Shown here: positions 26,185-34,721 of the stretch, piece by piece
Position numbering within the stretch: the stretch's first letter is position 1
Layout: every line of letters starts with the position of its first letter
From: Streptomyces sp. Ru71
GTDB lineage: Bacteria; Actinomycetota; Actinomycetes; Streptomycetales; Streptomycetaceae
Length of the DNA stretch: 64,000 nt
Reading direction: 5' to 3'
Assembly (NCBI RefSeq): GCF_002920535.1
Contig: NZ_PQSS01000009.1
Location: 94,073 to 158,072, forward strand
Notes under the pieces: model-generated
What the model saw: only the letters and a program-made list of their open reading frames with translations
What the model was told of the DNA's origin: nothing
The model's database searches: none
Made by a program: the position numbers and the translations under genes

Positions 26185-26928
26185 TCAATACCGCTGCGCG
26201 TACTGGGTCGGTGGCTCGCCGAAGATGCTCTTGAAGTCGCGGATGAAGTGGCCCTGGTCGGCGTAGCCGAGGTCCGCCGCCAGCGTGGCCCAGTCGATCG
26301 TCCCGCCGGCGGCCATGCGTGCGGTCACCTCGTGCAGGCGGTAGCGGCGGATCACCCACTTGGGCCCGATTCCGACGTACTCCGCGAAGAGTCGTTGCAG
26401 CCCTCGAATGCTCAGCCCCAACTCGCTGGCGAGTTGTTCGACCCGGGTCACGGCCTTGTCCTGAGCGATCAGCTCGACCGCGGCCACCGCCTGGCGCACC
26501 CGGGGGTCGCCGTCCGGCAGGTGTTTCAGCAGGAACGCATCCATGGTCGGCACGTCGAGCGTCGTGGGCAGGTCCGGGCCGAACACCTCGGTCGCCGAGA
26601 TGACGCGGTCGGTGATCGTCGAGACGGAGGCATCGAGGAACGGCCGGAAGCAGCCCGGCCGGAACGCGACGCCGAAGACGTGGTCGCGGCCTTCGAGGAC
26701 CTTGACCTGGTATCCGCTGCACACGCCGCTGACGTCAGCGCGGCCGCCGCCGAACGACAGGTGCACATTCGGGTACGGCACGATCTTTTGCCGGTAGGGC
26801 TCGGGGTAGTCCCAGCGAACCTCCCAGTACCGCTCCACCCACGGCGCGAGCGCCGGCGACGGACTGTGGAACGCGTGGCGTTGATACCTGCTCCACGCAC
26901 TCCGCAGCTCACGAACGTCCCGCCCCAT
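26185..26928 (-). CDS. AraC-family regulator (DUF6597-like N-terminus)
   Basis: I start at ATG 26928 (247 aa). The N-terminal part (PALAPWVERYWEVRWDYPEPYRQKIVPYPNVHLSFG) is the sensor found in this AraC group. The C-terminal double HTH has VTRVEQLASELGLSIRGLQRLFAEYVGIGPKWVIRRYRLHE and WATLAADLGYADQGHFIRDFKSIFGEPPTQY. It is divergent, 63 bp away, from the TIGR03086 gene, which it probably regulates. Confidence 0.9.
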   Translation of the reverse strand: MGRDVRELRSAWSRYQRHAFHSPSPALAPWVERYWEVRWDYPEPYRQKIVPYPNVHLSFGGGRADVSGVCSGYQVKVLEGRDHVFGVAFRPGCFRPFLDASVSTITDRVISATEVFGPDLPTTLDVPTMDAFLLKHLPDGDPRVRQAVAAVELIAQDKAVTRVEQLASELGLSIRGLQRLFAEYVGIGPKWVIRRYRLHEVTARMAAGGTIDWATLAADLGYADQGHFIRDFKSIFGEPPTQYAQRY

Positions 26929-26991
26929 ACGGCAGAGTGTATGTCGCCTTTGTTCAATACCCCTCAGCCCACAGCGCCTAGCGTCGCCGCC

Positions 26992-27561
26992 ATGTCTCAT
27001 CTTTCCAACGCGGCCGAGGCCATGGCCGCAGTCACCCGCACCATCACCGACGACCAGCTCGCCAACAAGACTCCGTGCACGGAGTATGACGTGCGGGCAC
27101 TGGTCAACCACCTCCTGTTCTGGGGCCCGTCGCTCGCCGGCGCCGGCCGCAAGGAGTCCGTTCCGCAGCCGGCGGCCGCCGAGTCCGATGTGGACCTGAC
27201 GGGCGGCGACTGGCGCGGCCGTCTGCTCGCCCTGCTGAACGACATCACGTCGTCGTGGGCGCCGCCGAGCGCCTGGGAGGGCGAGACGAGCATGGGCACG
27301 CCGCACTCGCTGCCCGCGCCCGTCATGGGGGACATGATCGTGAGCGAGCTGGCCGTGCACGGCTGGGACCTGGCGGTCGCGACCGGGCAGCGGCTGGAAC
27401 TGCCCGCCGATCTGCTGGCGCATCTGCACGACACGATGCTCGTCGGCGTGGAACAGGGGCGGGAGATGGGCCTGTACGGACCAGAGGTCGCCGTGCCGGC
27501 CGACGCTCCCATCTTGGACCGCATCATCGGCCTGACCGGCCGTGATCCCGCCTGGGCGTAG
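26992..27561 (+). CDS. TIGR03086-family metal-binding protein (DinB/mycothiol-dependent fold)
   Basis: The start at ATG 26992 gives 189 aa. The four-helix DinB-like pattern is visible: TPCTEYDVRALVNHLLFWGPSLAG with its His, and MIVSELAVHGWDLAVATGQ with the second His, the metal ligands typical of the maleylpyruvate-isomerase-like/TIGR03086 group. Members use mycothiol or handle small electrophiles; this substrate is unknown. It is the AraC partner gene. Confidence 0.88.
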   Translation: MSHLSNAAEAMAAVTRTITDDQLANKTPCTEYDVRALVNHLLFWGPSLAGAGRKESVPQPAAAESDVDLTGGDWRGRLLALLNDITSSWAPPSAWEGETSMGTPHSLPAPVMGDMIVSELAVHGWDLAVATGQRLELPADLLAHLHDTMLVGVEQGREMGLYGPEVAVPADAPILDRIIGLTGRDPAWA

Positions 27562-27680
27562 CCTCGGCTCCGGCCGTGAGGCGGGGACGGCACCTGGTGT
27601 TGACCGTCCCCCTTCAGGTCTTGCTTCACGCCCGCCGGCGCCGGCCTGGCGGCCGTCCAAACCGGCGGACGAGCGCGTGG

Positions 27681-28286
27681 TCACTCAGGGACGCCGAGCG
27701 GGGGGTGCTCCAGCACGCGGGGCTTGTACTCGACCAGCTGGATACGGCCGTCGAAGGTGCGGTGGTCGATCATCTCAAGGGCAACGTCCGGATAGCCGTC
27801 GTAGATGCGTTCCTCACCCGTGGCCCCGGTGATCACCGGGAACATCACGACCCGGAAGCGGTCGACGAGTCCGGCTCGCAGCAAGGACCGGCACAGGCTG
27901 AGGCTGCCGATCGTGCTGAGGAGCCCCGAGCCACTCGACTTCATGGCGCGGACCGCCTCGACGGCATCATCGCGGACCAGCGTGGAGTTGGCCCACTTCA
28001 GTGGCTCCTGGAGTGAGGAGGAGAACACCACCTTGGACGCTCGCGTGAGCTCGTCGACGGACGCCTCTTCTTCGGGCCTGAATTCGTCCTGACCCTTCGG
28101 GACCTCGCCTGCGGCGAAGCCCGACATCAGGCGGTAGGTGTTTGCTCCCATCAAGTAGGTGGCCTTGGGCTGCTCACCGAGCCACGCGAGGTAGTCCGGG
28201 CCCTCAAGGCCCCAGAACCCGGGCCATCCCTCCCCCGACGCATAACCGTCGAGGGAAGTGATGAAGTCGACGAGAAGCTCCGACAT
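27681..28286 (-). CDS. Dihydrofolate-reductase-family protein (RibD C-terminal domain)
   Basis: The 201-aa protein has the RibD_C/DHFR fold: LLVDFITSLDGYASGEGWPG, TYLMGANTYRLM, ASKVVFSSSLQEPLKW, then GLLSTIGSLSLCRSLLRAGLVDRFRVVMFPVITGATGEERIYD. Standalone members reduce folate-like or pterin compounds or have unknown substrates; annotation as true DHFR would be too strong. GGAAGGGGACC lies upstream of ATG 28286. Monocistronic. Confidence 0.88.
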   Translation of the reverse strand: MSELLVDFITSLDGYASGEGWPGFWGLEGPDYLAWLGEQPKATYLMGANTYRLMSGFAAGEVPKGQDEFRPEEEASVDELTRASKVVFSSSLQEPLKWANSTLVRDDAVEAVRAMKSSGSGLLSTIGSLSLCRSLLRAGLVDRFRVVMFPVITGATGEERIYDGYPDVALEMIDHRTFDGRIQLVEYKPRVLEHPPLGVPE

Positions 28287-28339
28287 GGCGGTCCCCTTCC
28301 TGAGACGTCACAAACTTGGACCGGCCACGAGACACAAAC

Positions 28340-28550
28340 TCATCGGCCGCGCTGTGGAGTGAGCAGAGCCAGGTGGACCAGGGCGTCGGTGTTCCCGTGG
28401 GCGGCGGCCTGCCATAGAAAGGCGTTCGGCCCCCTCCCCGTCCCCGCCCGCCACAACGCCAAGCTGATCAGGGTCTCGGTGTCGCCGTGGTCGACGGCGC
28501 GGTGGCGGAGAGGCGGTGTCGCCGTGGTCGACGGCGCGGTGGCGGAGAGG
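28340..28550 (-). pseudogene. Helical-repeat (TPR/Sel1-like) protein remnant
   Basis: The minus strand reads AVDHGDTETLISLALWRAG, then NAFLWQAAAHGNTDALVHLALL and stop at 28340. This ~GDTxALxxLAxxR pattern is the repeat unit of large Streptomyces tetratricopeptide-like proteins. Only about two units survive, and the upstream end is disturbed by a 37-bp tandem duplication. Confidence 0.5.
28477..28550. repeat. 37-bp perfect tandem duplication
   Basis: The 37 bp at 28477-28513 are repeated exactly at 28514-28550. The period is not a multiple of three, so the copy shifts the frame of the helical-repeat remnant that spans it. It looks like a recent slippage event. Confidence 0.9.
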
Positions 28551-28885
28551 CCGCGGCGGGGGCTGTGGCCGGGGAAGAGGCACGTGGCATGGACGCACGG
28601 GCATGACGCAGTTCTACGTTGGCCTCCACGGTCCCGGTTTGGGCGGCGGGCCGCTGCGTCCGCGTCTTCGGCCTCGGGTCCGGGCCACCTCGGCGGCTGC
28701 GGGTGCCGCGGCCTCCCGCCGCGCGGCCGTCATCGTCGTCTCGGCGGTCCGCTCCGCTTCCAGGGGCGGCCGTTTCAGTGGATCACGTTCGTTGCCACGG
28801 GCATGGCGGCAGCGGAGCATCGGCTGAGCGACGCATGACTCACGCTGTTGCGTAGTGGGAGAGCGAGGGCTCCAAGCGGCGGAGC
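28551..28885. other. Intergenic region, no supported gene
   Basis: Frames are open on both strands but lack ribosome-binding sites and family resemblance. It may contain the decayed front of the glyoxalase-fold remnant at 28886. Confidence 0.35.
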
Positions 28886-28973
28886 CCTGGGCAAGCGACT
28901 GTTCCAGGTCAGCGACCCCAACGGAGTGATCGTCCAGTTCGTCGAATGGGCCACCGACACGGGACGCCACTGA
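28886..28973 (+). pseudogene. VOC/glyoxalase-family C-terminal fragment
   Basis: The plus strand reads GKRLFQVSDPNGVIVQFVEWAT and stop at 28971. The DPNGVxVQFVEW end is that of glyoxalase/bleomycin-resistance (VOC) proteins, including the metal-ligand Glu. The preceding ~90 residues are absent. Confidence 0.5.
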
Positions 28974-29128
28974 CCTCACCCCACCGCAATGTCGGCCACC
29001 GGACCGAGGACGGGCCCTGCACCCGGCCGCGCGACACCCTCAGTGGGACGGCACCGATCGTCGCCGACGGGAGTAAGGGTGTGGGTCGATCTTTGGTGTA
29101 ACCCGGTGACCTGGGGTACCGGCAGTGC

Positions 29129-29686
29129 GTGAGGTTGTTGGACGGAGTACGTGAGGCCGACCGGCTGCTGACCAAAGGGGCGGCTTCCCGCATCCCCTCC
29201 AGGGTGGCGAAGGGGTTGTCGGTGGTCGAGGAGGCTGCAGAGGGCACGAAACTGTGGTGCGGCGCGGCCGGGGTGATGACGTGGCTGGGCGGCTGGCGAG
29301 GTCGCAGAGCGGCAGCCGCAGGCGTGGCGGCTGTCGTGGTGGCGCAGCTCGTCTCCAACGGCGTGTGCAAGCAGGCGGCCGACCGGCGCCGGCCGCCCAA
29401 GGACTGGATTCCGCACGATGAGGTCGAGGACCGCCCGGACTCCTCTTCCTTCCCTTCCGGGCATACGGCGGCCGCCGTGGCGTTCACCGCGGCCGTCGCA
29501 CCGGCGTGGCCGCTGGCCGGCGCGCTGTGCGCAGTGCCGACGGCCGCGGTCGCGATCGAGCGGGTGCAGAGTGGGGCTCACTACCCCAGCGACGTCGCTG
29601 CGGGCGCCGTCATCGGCCTGGCCGCCGCCGGGCTCACGCGCCGCGCTCCGCGCCTGCTGCGCCACCGGCTCATCGGCCGTAGTTGA
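29129..29686 (+). CDS. PAP2-superfamily phosphatase
   Basis: The GTG start gives 185 aa. The three acid-phosphatase motifs are intact: KQAADRRRP (KX6RP), FPSGHTAA (PSGH) and SGAHYPSDV (SRX5HXXXD type, with Ser for the first Arg context). Hydrophobic segments indicate a membrane protein with the active site on the outer face. Members dephosphorylate lipid phosphates such as phosphatidic acid or undecaprenyl pyrophosphate. It is next to the envelope gene set at 30249-31409. Confidence 0.88.
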   Translation: MRLLDGVREADRLLTKGAASRIPSRVAKGLSVVEEAAEGTKLWCGAAGVMTWLGGWRGRRAAAAGVAAVVVAQLVSNGVCKQAADRRRPPKDWIPHDEVEDRPDSSSFPSGHTAAAVAFTAAVAPAWPLAGALCAVPTAAVAIERVQSGAHYPSDVAAGAVIGLAAAGLTRRAPRLLRHRLIGRS

Positions 29687-30248
29687 CGACGCGCTATCTC
29701 GGGGCCTGTCGGGGGCTGATCGCGTGACGCAAGGGGCATCGGCCGTGCCGGCGGACCCGTGCCCGCACCGGCGTGGCGGTGAGGCTACGCGGGTGCCCGG
29801 TATCAGGCTGCGGGCGAGCGGCGGCAGATGGCCCCGGCTCTTTCATTTTCCCCGGCCAAGGACTGGGGGGCTTCGTGTGCCGGTGTCCCATCGCCTCCCC
29901 CGCAGGGCCTGCTCGCCTGGGGAAGACCGTGCCAACCGGTCGAGCGGCACTTGAACGCGGGTGCGAGCGACGGTGGGGCGGGCGTGCGGTGACATGGGGG
30001 GTAATTACCTTGCTCCCGCGCTCGATTCGAGGAGCCGGCTCGCCGAGGTTGTACGGCCACGTGCGAGCGCGCGACCGTTCAGGTCACCGCCGGCCCGCTG
30101 CGCACGAGCGGCCGGTTCCGCCCGGTCCCCGGCGGTCCTCAAGGCGTGTCCTGCACTGGCCTGTTCGGGGTACCCGCGTGATCACGTCGATGGCGTCCTC
30201 GTGGCGTTGTCGGGCCGCGGAAGAAGCGAGTGATGGGAGGTGAGCGCC
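29687..30248. other. Long intergenic region, no supported gene
   Basis: No reading frame has convincing codon bias. GTAATTACC (30001-30009) is an unusually AT-rich palindrome in this GC-rich DNA and might belong to a promoter of the downstream operon, though it is 240 bp away. Confidence 0.35.
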
Positions 30249-30686
30249 GTGTCGCACATACCGCCGTCGTACGCCGACGGTGTCCACGGCAGCCGGGGCT
30301 CGGGCAGTGAGCCGGTGAGTGAGCTGGTTCAGCGCGCCTCGCAGCAGCTGACCGAGCTGGTGCGCGGCGAGATGAAGCTGGCGCAGGCAGAGATGAAGGA
30401 GAAAGGCGAGCGCTACGGCAAGGGCGGTGGCCTGTTCGGCGGCGCCGGAGTCGTGGGTTTCTTGATGCTGCAGGCGTTGGTCGCCACGGCGATCGCGGCT
30501 TTGGCAGTGCCGCTGCCAGTGTGGGCGGCCGCACTGATCGTGACCGCAGCGCTCGGTGTCATCACCGCGGTGATGGCGCTGATGGGCAGGAAGCAGGTCG
30601 GCCAGGCTACGCCGCCGGCCCCGCAGCAGACCATCGACAGCGTCAAGGCCGACGTGGCCGAGATCAAGGAGAGTGCCAAGCGATGA
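30249..30686 (+). CDS. Act_Holin-X (phage-holin-superfamily) membrane protein
   Basis: GGGAGGTGAGC precedes GTG 30249, preferred over GTG 30240. The 145-aa protein has an N-terminal helix SEPVSELVQRASQQLTELVRGEMKLAQAEMKEKGERYGKG, the family signature. Two transmembrane helices follow (GAGVVGFLMLQALVATAIAALAV and AALIVTAALGVITAVMALM), then a coiled tail. It is the first gene of a three-gene envelope-stress operon. Despite the name, no lytic role is shown for the chromosomal members. Confidence 0.9.
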   Translation: MSHIPPSYADGVHGSRGSGSEPVSELVQRASQQLTELVRGEMKLAQAEMKEKGERYGKGGGLFGGAGVVGFLMLQALVATAIAALAVPLPVWAAALIVTAALGVITAVMALMGRKQVGQATPPAPQQTIDSVKADVAEIKESAKR

Positions 30687-31138
30687 CCCAGCAGCACAAC
30701 GAGTCGAGCGCCTCTACGGCTCCCACCCCCGAGGAGTTGCGCGAGCAGGTCGAGCAGACCCGGCACGAACTGGGGCAGACGGTCGAGGCTCTGGCGGACA
30801 AGGCCGATATCAAGGCCCGCGTCCGCGAGAAGGCGACCGAGGTCAAGGAGCAGGCTGCCGTCAGGACGGGTGAGCTGAAGGTCAAGGCAGCCGATGTCGC
30901 ACACGAGGTGCAGGACAAGCTGCCCGCTCCGGTCAAGGACAAGGCGGCCCGGGCCGCCGAGCAGGCGCGGATCGGGGCGGCGCGGGCCGGGCGGATCTGG
31001 CAGGACAAGGCCCCCGAGCCGGTGCGGGAGAAGACGGCACAGACCGCCCGGGCGGCCCGCGAGAACCGGAAGATGCTGCTGGCGATGGCAGCCGGCGCCG
31101 GTGTCGTGTGGCTGGCCTGCCGTCGCAAGAAGGGATGA
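30683..31138 (+). CDS. DUF3618 protein
   Basis: ATG 30683 overlaps the previous stop (ATGA). The 151-aa protein has PTPEELREQVEQTRHELGQTVEALADKADIKARVREKATEVK, the DUF3618 signature. A long Ala/Lys-rich amphipathic coiled region (KDKAARAAEQARIG) follows, then a C-terminal membrane anchor (KMLLAMAAGAGVVWLACRRKKG). It probably lines the membrane together with the holin-like and DUF4235 proteins. Confidence 0.92.
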   Translation: MTQQHNESSASTAPTPEELREQVEQTRHELGQTVEALADKADIKARVREKATEVKEQAAVRTGELKVKAADVAHEVQDKLPAPVKDKAARAAEQARIGAARAGRIWQDKAPEPVREKTAQTARAARENRKMLLAMAAGAGVVWLACRRKKG

Positions 31139-31142
31139 ACCG

Positions 31143-31409
31143 GTGAAGGCCTCGAAGATCGCCTACAAGCCGGTCGGCCTGGCGCTGGGCGCCGTCAGCG
31201 GCATGCTGGCCGGAGCGCTGTTCAAGCAGGCATGAAAGATCGTCGGCCACGACGAGGACGCCCCTGACGCCACCGACGAAGAACGCACCTGGAGCGAGGT
31301 CCTCCTCGCGGCCACCTTGCAGGGCGCCATGTTCGCCGGGGTCAAGGCCGCCGTCGACCGCGCCGGCGCCACAGCGACCCGCAGGATGACCGGCACCTGG
31401 CCCGGCTGA
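31143..31409 (+). pseudogene. DUF4235 membrane protein with an in-frame TGA
   Basis: From GTG 31143 the frame reads MKASKIAYKPVGLALGAVSG, AGALFKQA, then TGA (31233-31235), then KIVGHDEDAPDATDEERTWSE, QGAMFAGVKAAVDR and GATATRRMTGTWPG to the normal stop at 31407. Intact family members have Trp (TGG) at the TGA position. A single G-to-A change thus cuts an otherwise perfect 88-residue protein to 30 residues. Confidence 0.85.
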
Positions 31410-31424
31410 ACCCGCTACGGCCGA

Positions 31425-31461
31425 CAGGGGTGCCGGTAGATCTTGGCTACCGGCACCCCTG
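31425..31461 (+). terminator. Strong hairpin terminator
   Basis: There is a perfect 15-bp stem (CAGGGGTGCCGGTAG with its complement) and a 7-nt loop, 15 bp after the DUF4235 stop. It ends the holin-like/DUF3618/DUF4235 operon. Confidence 0.85.
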
Positions 31462-31927
31462 CCCATCCCATACCTGCACGCAAAGATCGCCAGCCGTGTC
31501 CACTCCCCCGCAACACCTGGCCCGACCGCGACAGCGGTGCAGGGCACCGAGATGACACGCGGACCGCTACGACGCCGGCGCCTCACCAGCGCTGTTGCGT
31601 CTTAGCAGCCCGGTGACACAAGAGCGTGGCGCAAGAGGAGGCCCACGGTCGGCGCCTTCGCCGACTGGGAATATTCCGACGCCGAATGGCGCGTGGCGCT
31701 GGCATGGTGCGATCGTGGGCTTGAGCAGCGACCCGGGCATCCGGATGGCGTGCGTCTTCACCCGCGGGTGAGAGGCCGGCGCGGCGGCGGTCGTTCGGAC
31801 ACAGTGGGCGCACACACGTGCCGAAAGGTGGTGGGGCGTGATGGCAGTCGGTCGCGCTCGTCCGCGAGGTCTCCGACCCGTGAACTGTGATCAGTCACAA
31901 CGCAACCTCCTCGTATCGAGGTGACGA
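31462..31927. other. Intergenic region, no supported gene
   Basis: It lies between the terminator and the convergent end of the CGNR gene. I found no frame with both coding bias and a start. Confidence 0.4.
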
Positions 31928-32503
31928 TCACTCCGCTGGTCTGGAGTTCTTGCGCTGCTTGGCGTTGAAGCGCGCCTTCTTCTGGCGATTGCCGCAGGTG
32001 TTCATCTCGCACCACTTGCGGGTGCGGCTTTGGCTGGTGTCGAAGAAGGCGGCCCGGCAGGTGGGTGATGTGCACAGGGCCAGTCTTCCGTCTCGCTCGC
32101 CGGAGAGGATGTCGATCGCGTCGGCGGCGATGACGCTGAGGGCATCCTCCACGCTGGAGGCCGAGCCAAGTCGCCATGCACGCTTGCCGTTGGGCGTCAG
32201 GACAGCCGCGGCCCGGCCGCGGATGCTGCAGTCGTTGATGACCCGGACAGCTGATGCCGGGAGAGCTTCCTTCAACGCGGCCGCTGTCGCGGCGGCGTGG
32301 ATCGACTCCCTGAGCGTCAGGGCGAGGTCGAGCTGCGCAGCGGTGCAGGACTCGACAGCCAGGCCGTTCACTGCCAGCCAGTCGACGAGTCGCTGCGGCG
32401 TGGGGATGCGCTCCACAGCGTCGCCGCAACGCTCCGTCAGAGTCGCCGTGAAGCTGGTCGCCAGCACCGTGCCGAGGCGGAAGTCAGGGAACCCAGCATG
32501 CAT
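31928..32503 (-). CDS. CGNR zinc-finger regulator (ABATE domain)
   Basis: The 191-aa protein has an N-terminal ABATE domain (~10-130, LATSFTATLTERCGDAVERIPTPQRLVDWLAVNGL). A C-terminal CGNR zinc finger follows: LALCTSPTCRAAFFDTSQSRTRKWCEMNTCGNRQKKARF (four Cys and the CGNR box). These are probable stress or metabolite-responsive DNA-binding proteins. It is divergent from the epoxide hydrolase with a palindromic operator between. Confidence 0.92.
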   Translation of the reverse strand: MHAGFPDFRLGTVLATSFTATLTERCGDAVERIPTPQRLVDWLAVNGLAVESCTAAQLDLALTLRESIHAAATAAALKEALPASAVRVINDCSIRGRAAAVLTPNGKRAWRLGSASSVEDALSVIAADAIDILSGERDGRLALCTSPTCRAAFFDTSQSRTRKWCEMNTCGNRQKKARFNAKQRKNSRPAE

Positions 32504-32512
32504 GGAACCACC

Positions 32513-32584
32513 TTAGCCGGTTGCTTGCTTGGGCAGGGGCATGCTAGAACCGGCTTAGCCGGTTCGCATCGGTCGCAGCCGGTT
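32513..32584. promoter_or_regulatory. Operator region: three AGCCGGTT boxes
   Basis: The central element GAACCGGCTTAGCCGGTTC (32547-32565) is a perfect palindrome. Additional half-sites TTAGCCGGTT (32513-32522) and AGCCGGTT (32577-32584) flank it. All lie between the divergent CGNR regulator and epoxide hydrolase genes, so the CGNR protein most likely binds here, controlling both. Confidence 0.7.
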
Positions 32585-32605
32585 CCGCGACGGCCAGGAG
32601 GTCTC

Positions 32606-33778
32606 ATGCCTCGTCCCACCAGCGACGTACACGCATTTGAAGCCCACGCAACCGACGCCGACCTCGACGATCTGCACACACGACTGGCCGCCGCGCGGTT
32701 ACCGGAGGCCGAGACGGTGCATCGCAACGCGCCCGGCCCCCGCCGATGGGCACAGGGCGTTCCCCTCGCCGATCTCGTAGAGGTCGTGAACTACTGGCGC
32801 ACCGAATACAACTGGCGGTCGTTCGAGGCACGCCTCAACCAGATCGGCCAGTTCCGTACGGCCATTGATGATCTGGGGATCCATTTCCTGCACCGCCGAT
32901 CCCAGCGCGCAGATGCCACTCCCTTGATCTTGACGCACGGGTGGCCAGGCAGCATTGCCGAGTTCATCGATGTGGTGGACGAGCTGGCAGAGCCGAGCGA
33001 TGCGGGCGCTCCGGCGTTCCATGTTGTGGTTCCGTCATTGCCGGGATTCGGTTACAGCGACAAGCCCACCACCACCGGGTGGGGAACCGAGAAAATCGCG
33101 GCCGCGTGGGTGGAGCTGATGGGAAGGCTCGGCTACAGCAAGTTCCTGGCCCACGGCGGTGACTGGGGCGGCAACATCACCACGGTTCTCGGCGGCAGGT
33201 TCCCTGCACACGTTCTCGGCATCCACTCCTTGTTCGCCCAGGCGCCGCCCGGGTTGACGACGGACGGGCTCACGGCGGTCGAGCGCAAGTGGACCGAGGA
33301 AACCCGCGACTTCTGGCGCCATCGCGCGGCGTACGCGAAGCAACAGGCGACCCGGCCGCAGACCATCGGCTACTCGCTCGTCGACTCACCGGTCGGGCTC
33401 CTTGCCTGGATCCTCGACAAGTTCGCCGAGTGGTCGGACACCGAGGACAGCCCGTTCGAGACGATCTCCAAAGACAGGATTCTTGACGACGTCACCCTGT
33501 ACTGGCTGACACGGACCGGCGCATCGGCGGCCCGCATCTACTACGAGAGCCACAACTCGCTCGATCCCGAGCTACGGGTTGATGTCCCGTCAGCGATCAC
33601 CATGTACCCCCGTGACATCGAAAAGTGCCCACGGCCCTGGGCTCAGGAGCGGTACCGACAGATCGTCCGATGGAGGTCGCCCGAAAGCGGCGGGCATTTC
33701 CCGTCGCTGGAGGTCCCCGAGTACTTCGTCAGGGACCTTCAAGAGGGCCTCGCGGCTGTGCTCGCCGCCAATCGATGA
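32606..33778 (+). CDS. Epoxide hydrolase (EHN domain, alpha/beta fold)
   Basis: AGGAGGTCTC precedes ATG 32606; 390 aa. The N-terminal EHN domain (~10-115) has LHTRLAAARLPEAET and LVEVVNYWRTEYNWRSFEARLNQIGQF. The hydrolase core has the oxyanion HGWPGS, FGYSDKP, and the nucleophile Asp in FLAHGGDWGGNI, with the catalytic His in SGGHFPSLEVPEYF. It is like microsomal/juvenile-hormone epoxide hydrolases, opening epoxides to diols. Regulation is probably through the palindrome upstream. Confidence 0.93.
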   Translation: MPRPTSDVHAFEAHATDADLDDLHTRLAAARLPEAETVHRNAPGPRRWAQGVPLADLVEVVNYWRTEYNWRSFEARLNQIGQFRTAIDDLGIHFLHRRSQRADATPLILTHGWPGSIAEFIDVVDELAEPSDAGAPAFHVVVPSLPGFGYSDKPTTTGWGTEKIAAAWVELMGRLGYSKFLAHGGDWGGNITTVLGGRFPAHVLGIHSLFAQAPPGLTTDGLTAVERKWTEETRDFWRHRAAYAKQQATRPQTIGYSLVDSPVGLLAWILDKFAEWSDTEDSPFETISKDRILDDVTLYWLTRTGASAARIYYESHNSLDPELRVDVPSAITMYPRDIEKCPRPWAQERYRQIVRWRSPESGGHFPSLEVPEYFVRDLQEGLAAVLAANR

Positions 33779-34016
33779 GTGCCGTGCCGGCCGGCACCAG
33801 GAGATGCGCGTGTCAGGCATTCACTGCCTACCGCCAGAACCTAAGCGCGCACGGGACTGAAGCTGTTGCACTGCGGCATCCGTTGGTGACCGACTCCCCG
33901 ACGCCCAGCTGGGTGAGGGCTAAGCCTGTCCGGCGGATCTTGTGGCTCTAACTGATCGGTTCGTTGCAGTTCACTCGTGGGCTGCACTTCAGTTCCGTTC
34001 GCTAAGGTCTGCAGCC

Positions 34017-34568
34017 ATGACCGAGGGAAGAACCGAAGATTGGCCGGAACCTCCACTCGCCGGCACCGAGGCAGCAGCCATCCTCGGCGCCCTCGAACGG
34101 CAACGGGCTACGCTGGCCTGGAAGTGCTCCGGCCTGGACGCCTCCGGCCTGCGCGCCACACTCGGCAGGTCCACGATCACTCTGGGCTGCCTGCTCAAAC
34201 ACCTGGCGCACGTGGAAGACAGCCACTTCGCCCGGCTGTGGCTTGGCTCCCCCGTCGGTGCTCCCTGGGACACCGTCGACTGGGACGACACTCCCGACTG
34301 GGACTACCGCTCCGCGGCGAAGGACACCCCCGAGCAACTGCTCACTCTCTGGCAGGAATCAGTCGCCCGTTCCCGAGTCATCGTTGACGAGGCGCTCAGC
34401 ACGGGCGGGCTGGACCAGCTCGGTGCCTACACCACCCCAAGCGGCGAACGCCCCAACCTCCGTCGTGTTCTTCTTGACCTCATTGAGGAGTACGCTCGCC
34501 ACGCCGGTCACGCCGACCTCATCCGTGAATCCGTCGATGGGCTCACGGGCGAGGATCCGCCGAGGTGA
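34017..34568 (+). CDS. DUF664 / mini-DinB protein
   Basis: The start at ATG 34017 gives 183 aa. The DinB-like signature is ILGALERQRATLAWKCSGLDASGLRATLGRSTITLGCLLKHLAHVEDSHFARLW, with the first metal His in HLAHVE, and LLDLIEEYARHAGHADLIRESVDG with the HxxH-like pair at the end. This is the DUF664 subgroup of the metal-binding four-helix DinB fold, with thiol-linked or unknown reactions. Monocistronic. Confidence 0.88.
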   Translation: MTEGRTEDWPEPPLAGTEAAAILGALERQRATLAWKCSGLDASGLRATLGRSTITLGCLLKHLAHVEDSHFARLWLGSPVGAPWDTVDWDDTPDWDYRSAAKDTPEQLLTLWQESVARSRVIVDEALSTGGLDQLGAYTTPSGERPNLRRVLLDLIEEYARHAGHADLIRESVDGLTGEDPPR

Positions 34569-34721
34569 ACTAGGGCGAGTTCCTGCCGAGTGATCACGGC
34601 CGGAGCCGTAAGCGGATCGCGGCGGTGGTCACGGTGCCGTGGAAGACGTAGGCCCTCGCGTCTGCAGATCTCGCTGTCGAAGCCGACAGGCCGGACGCCC
34701 TTGCTGCCGCGCGGAGGTTGA

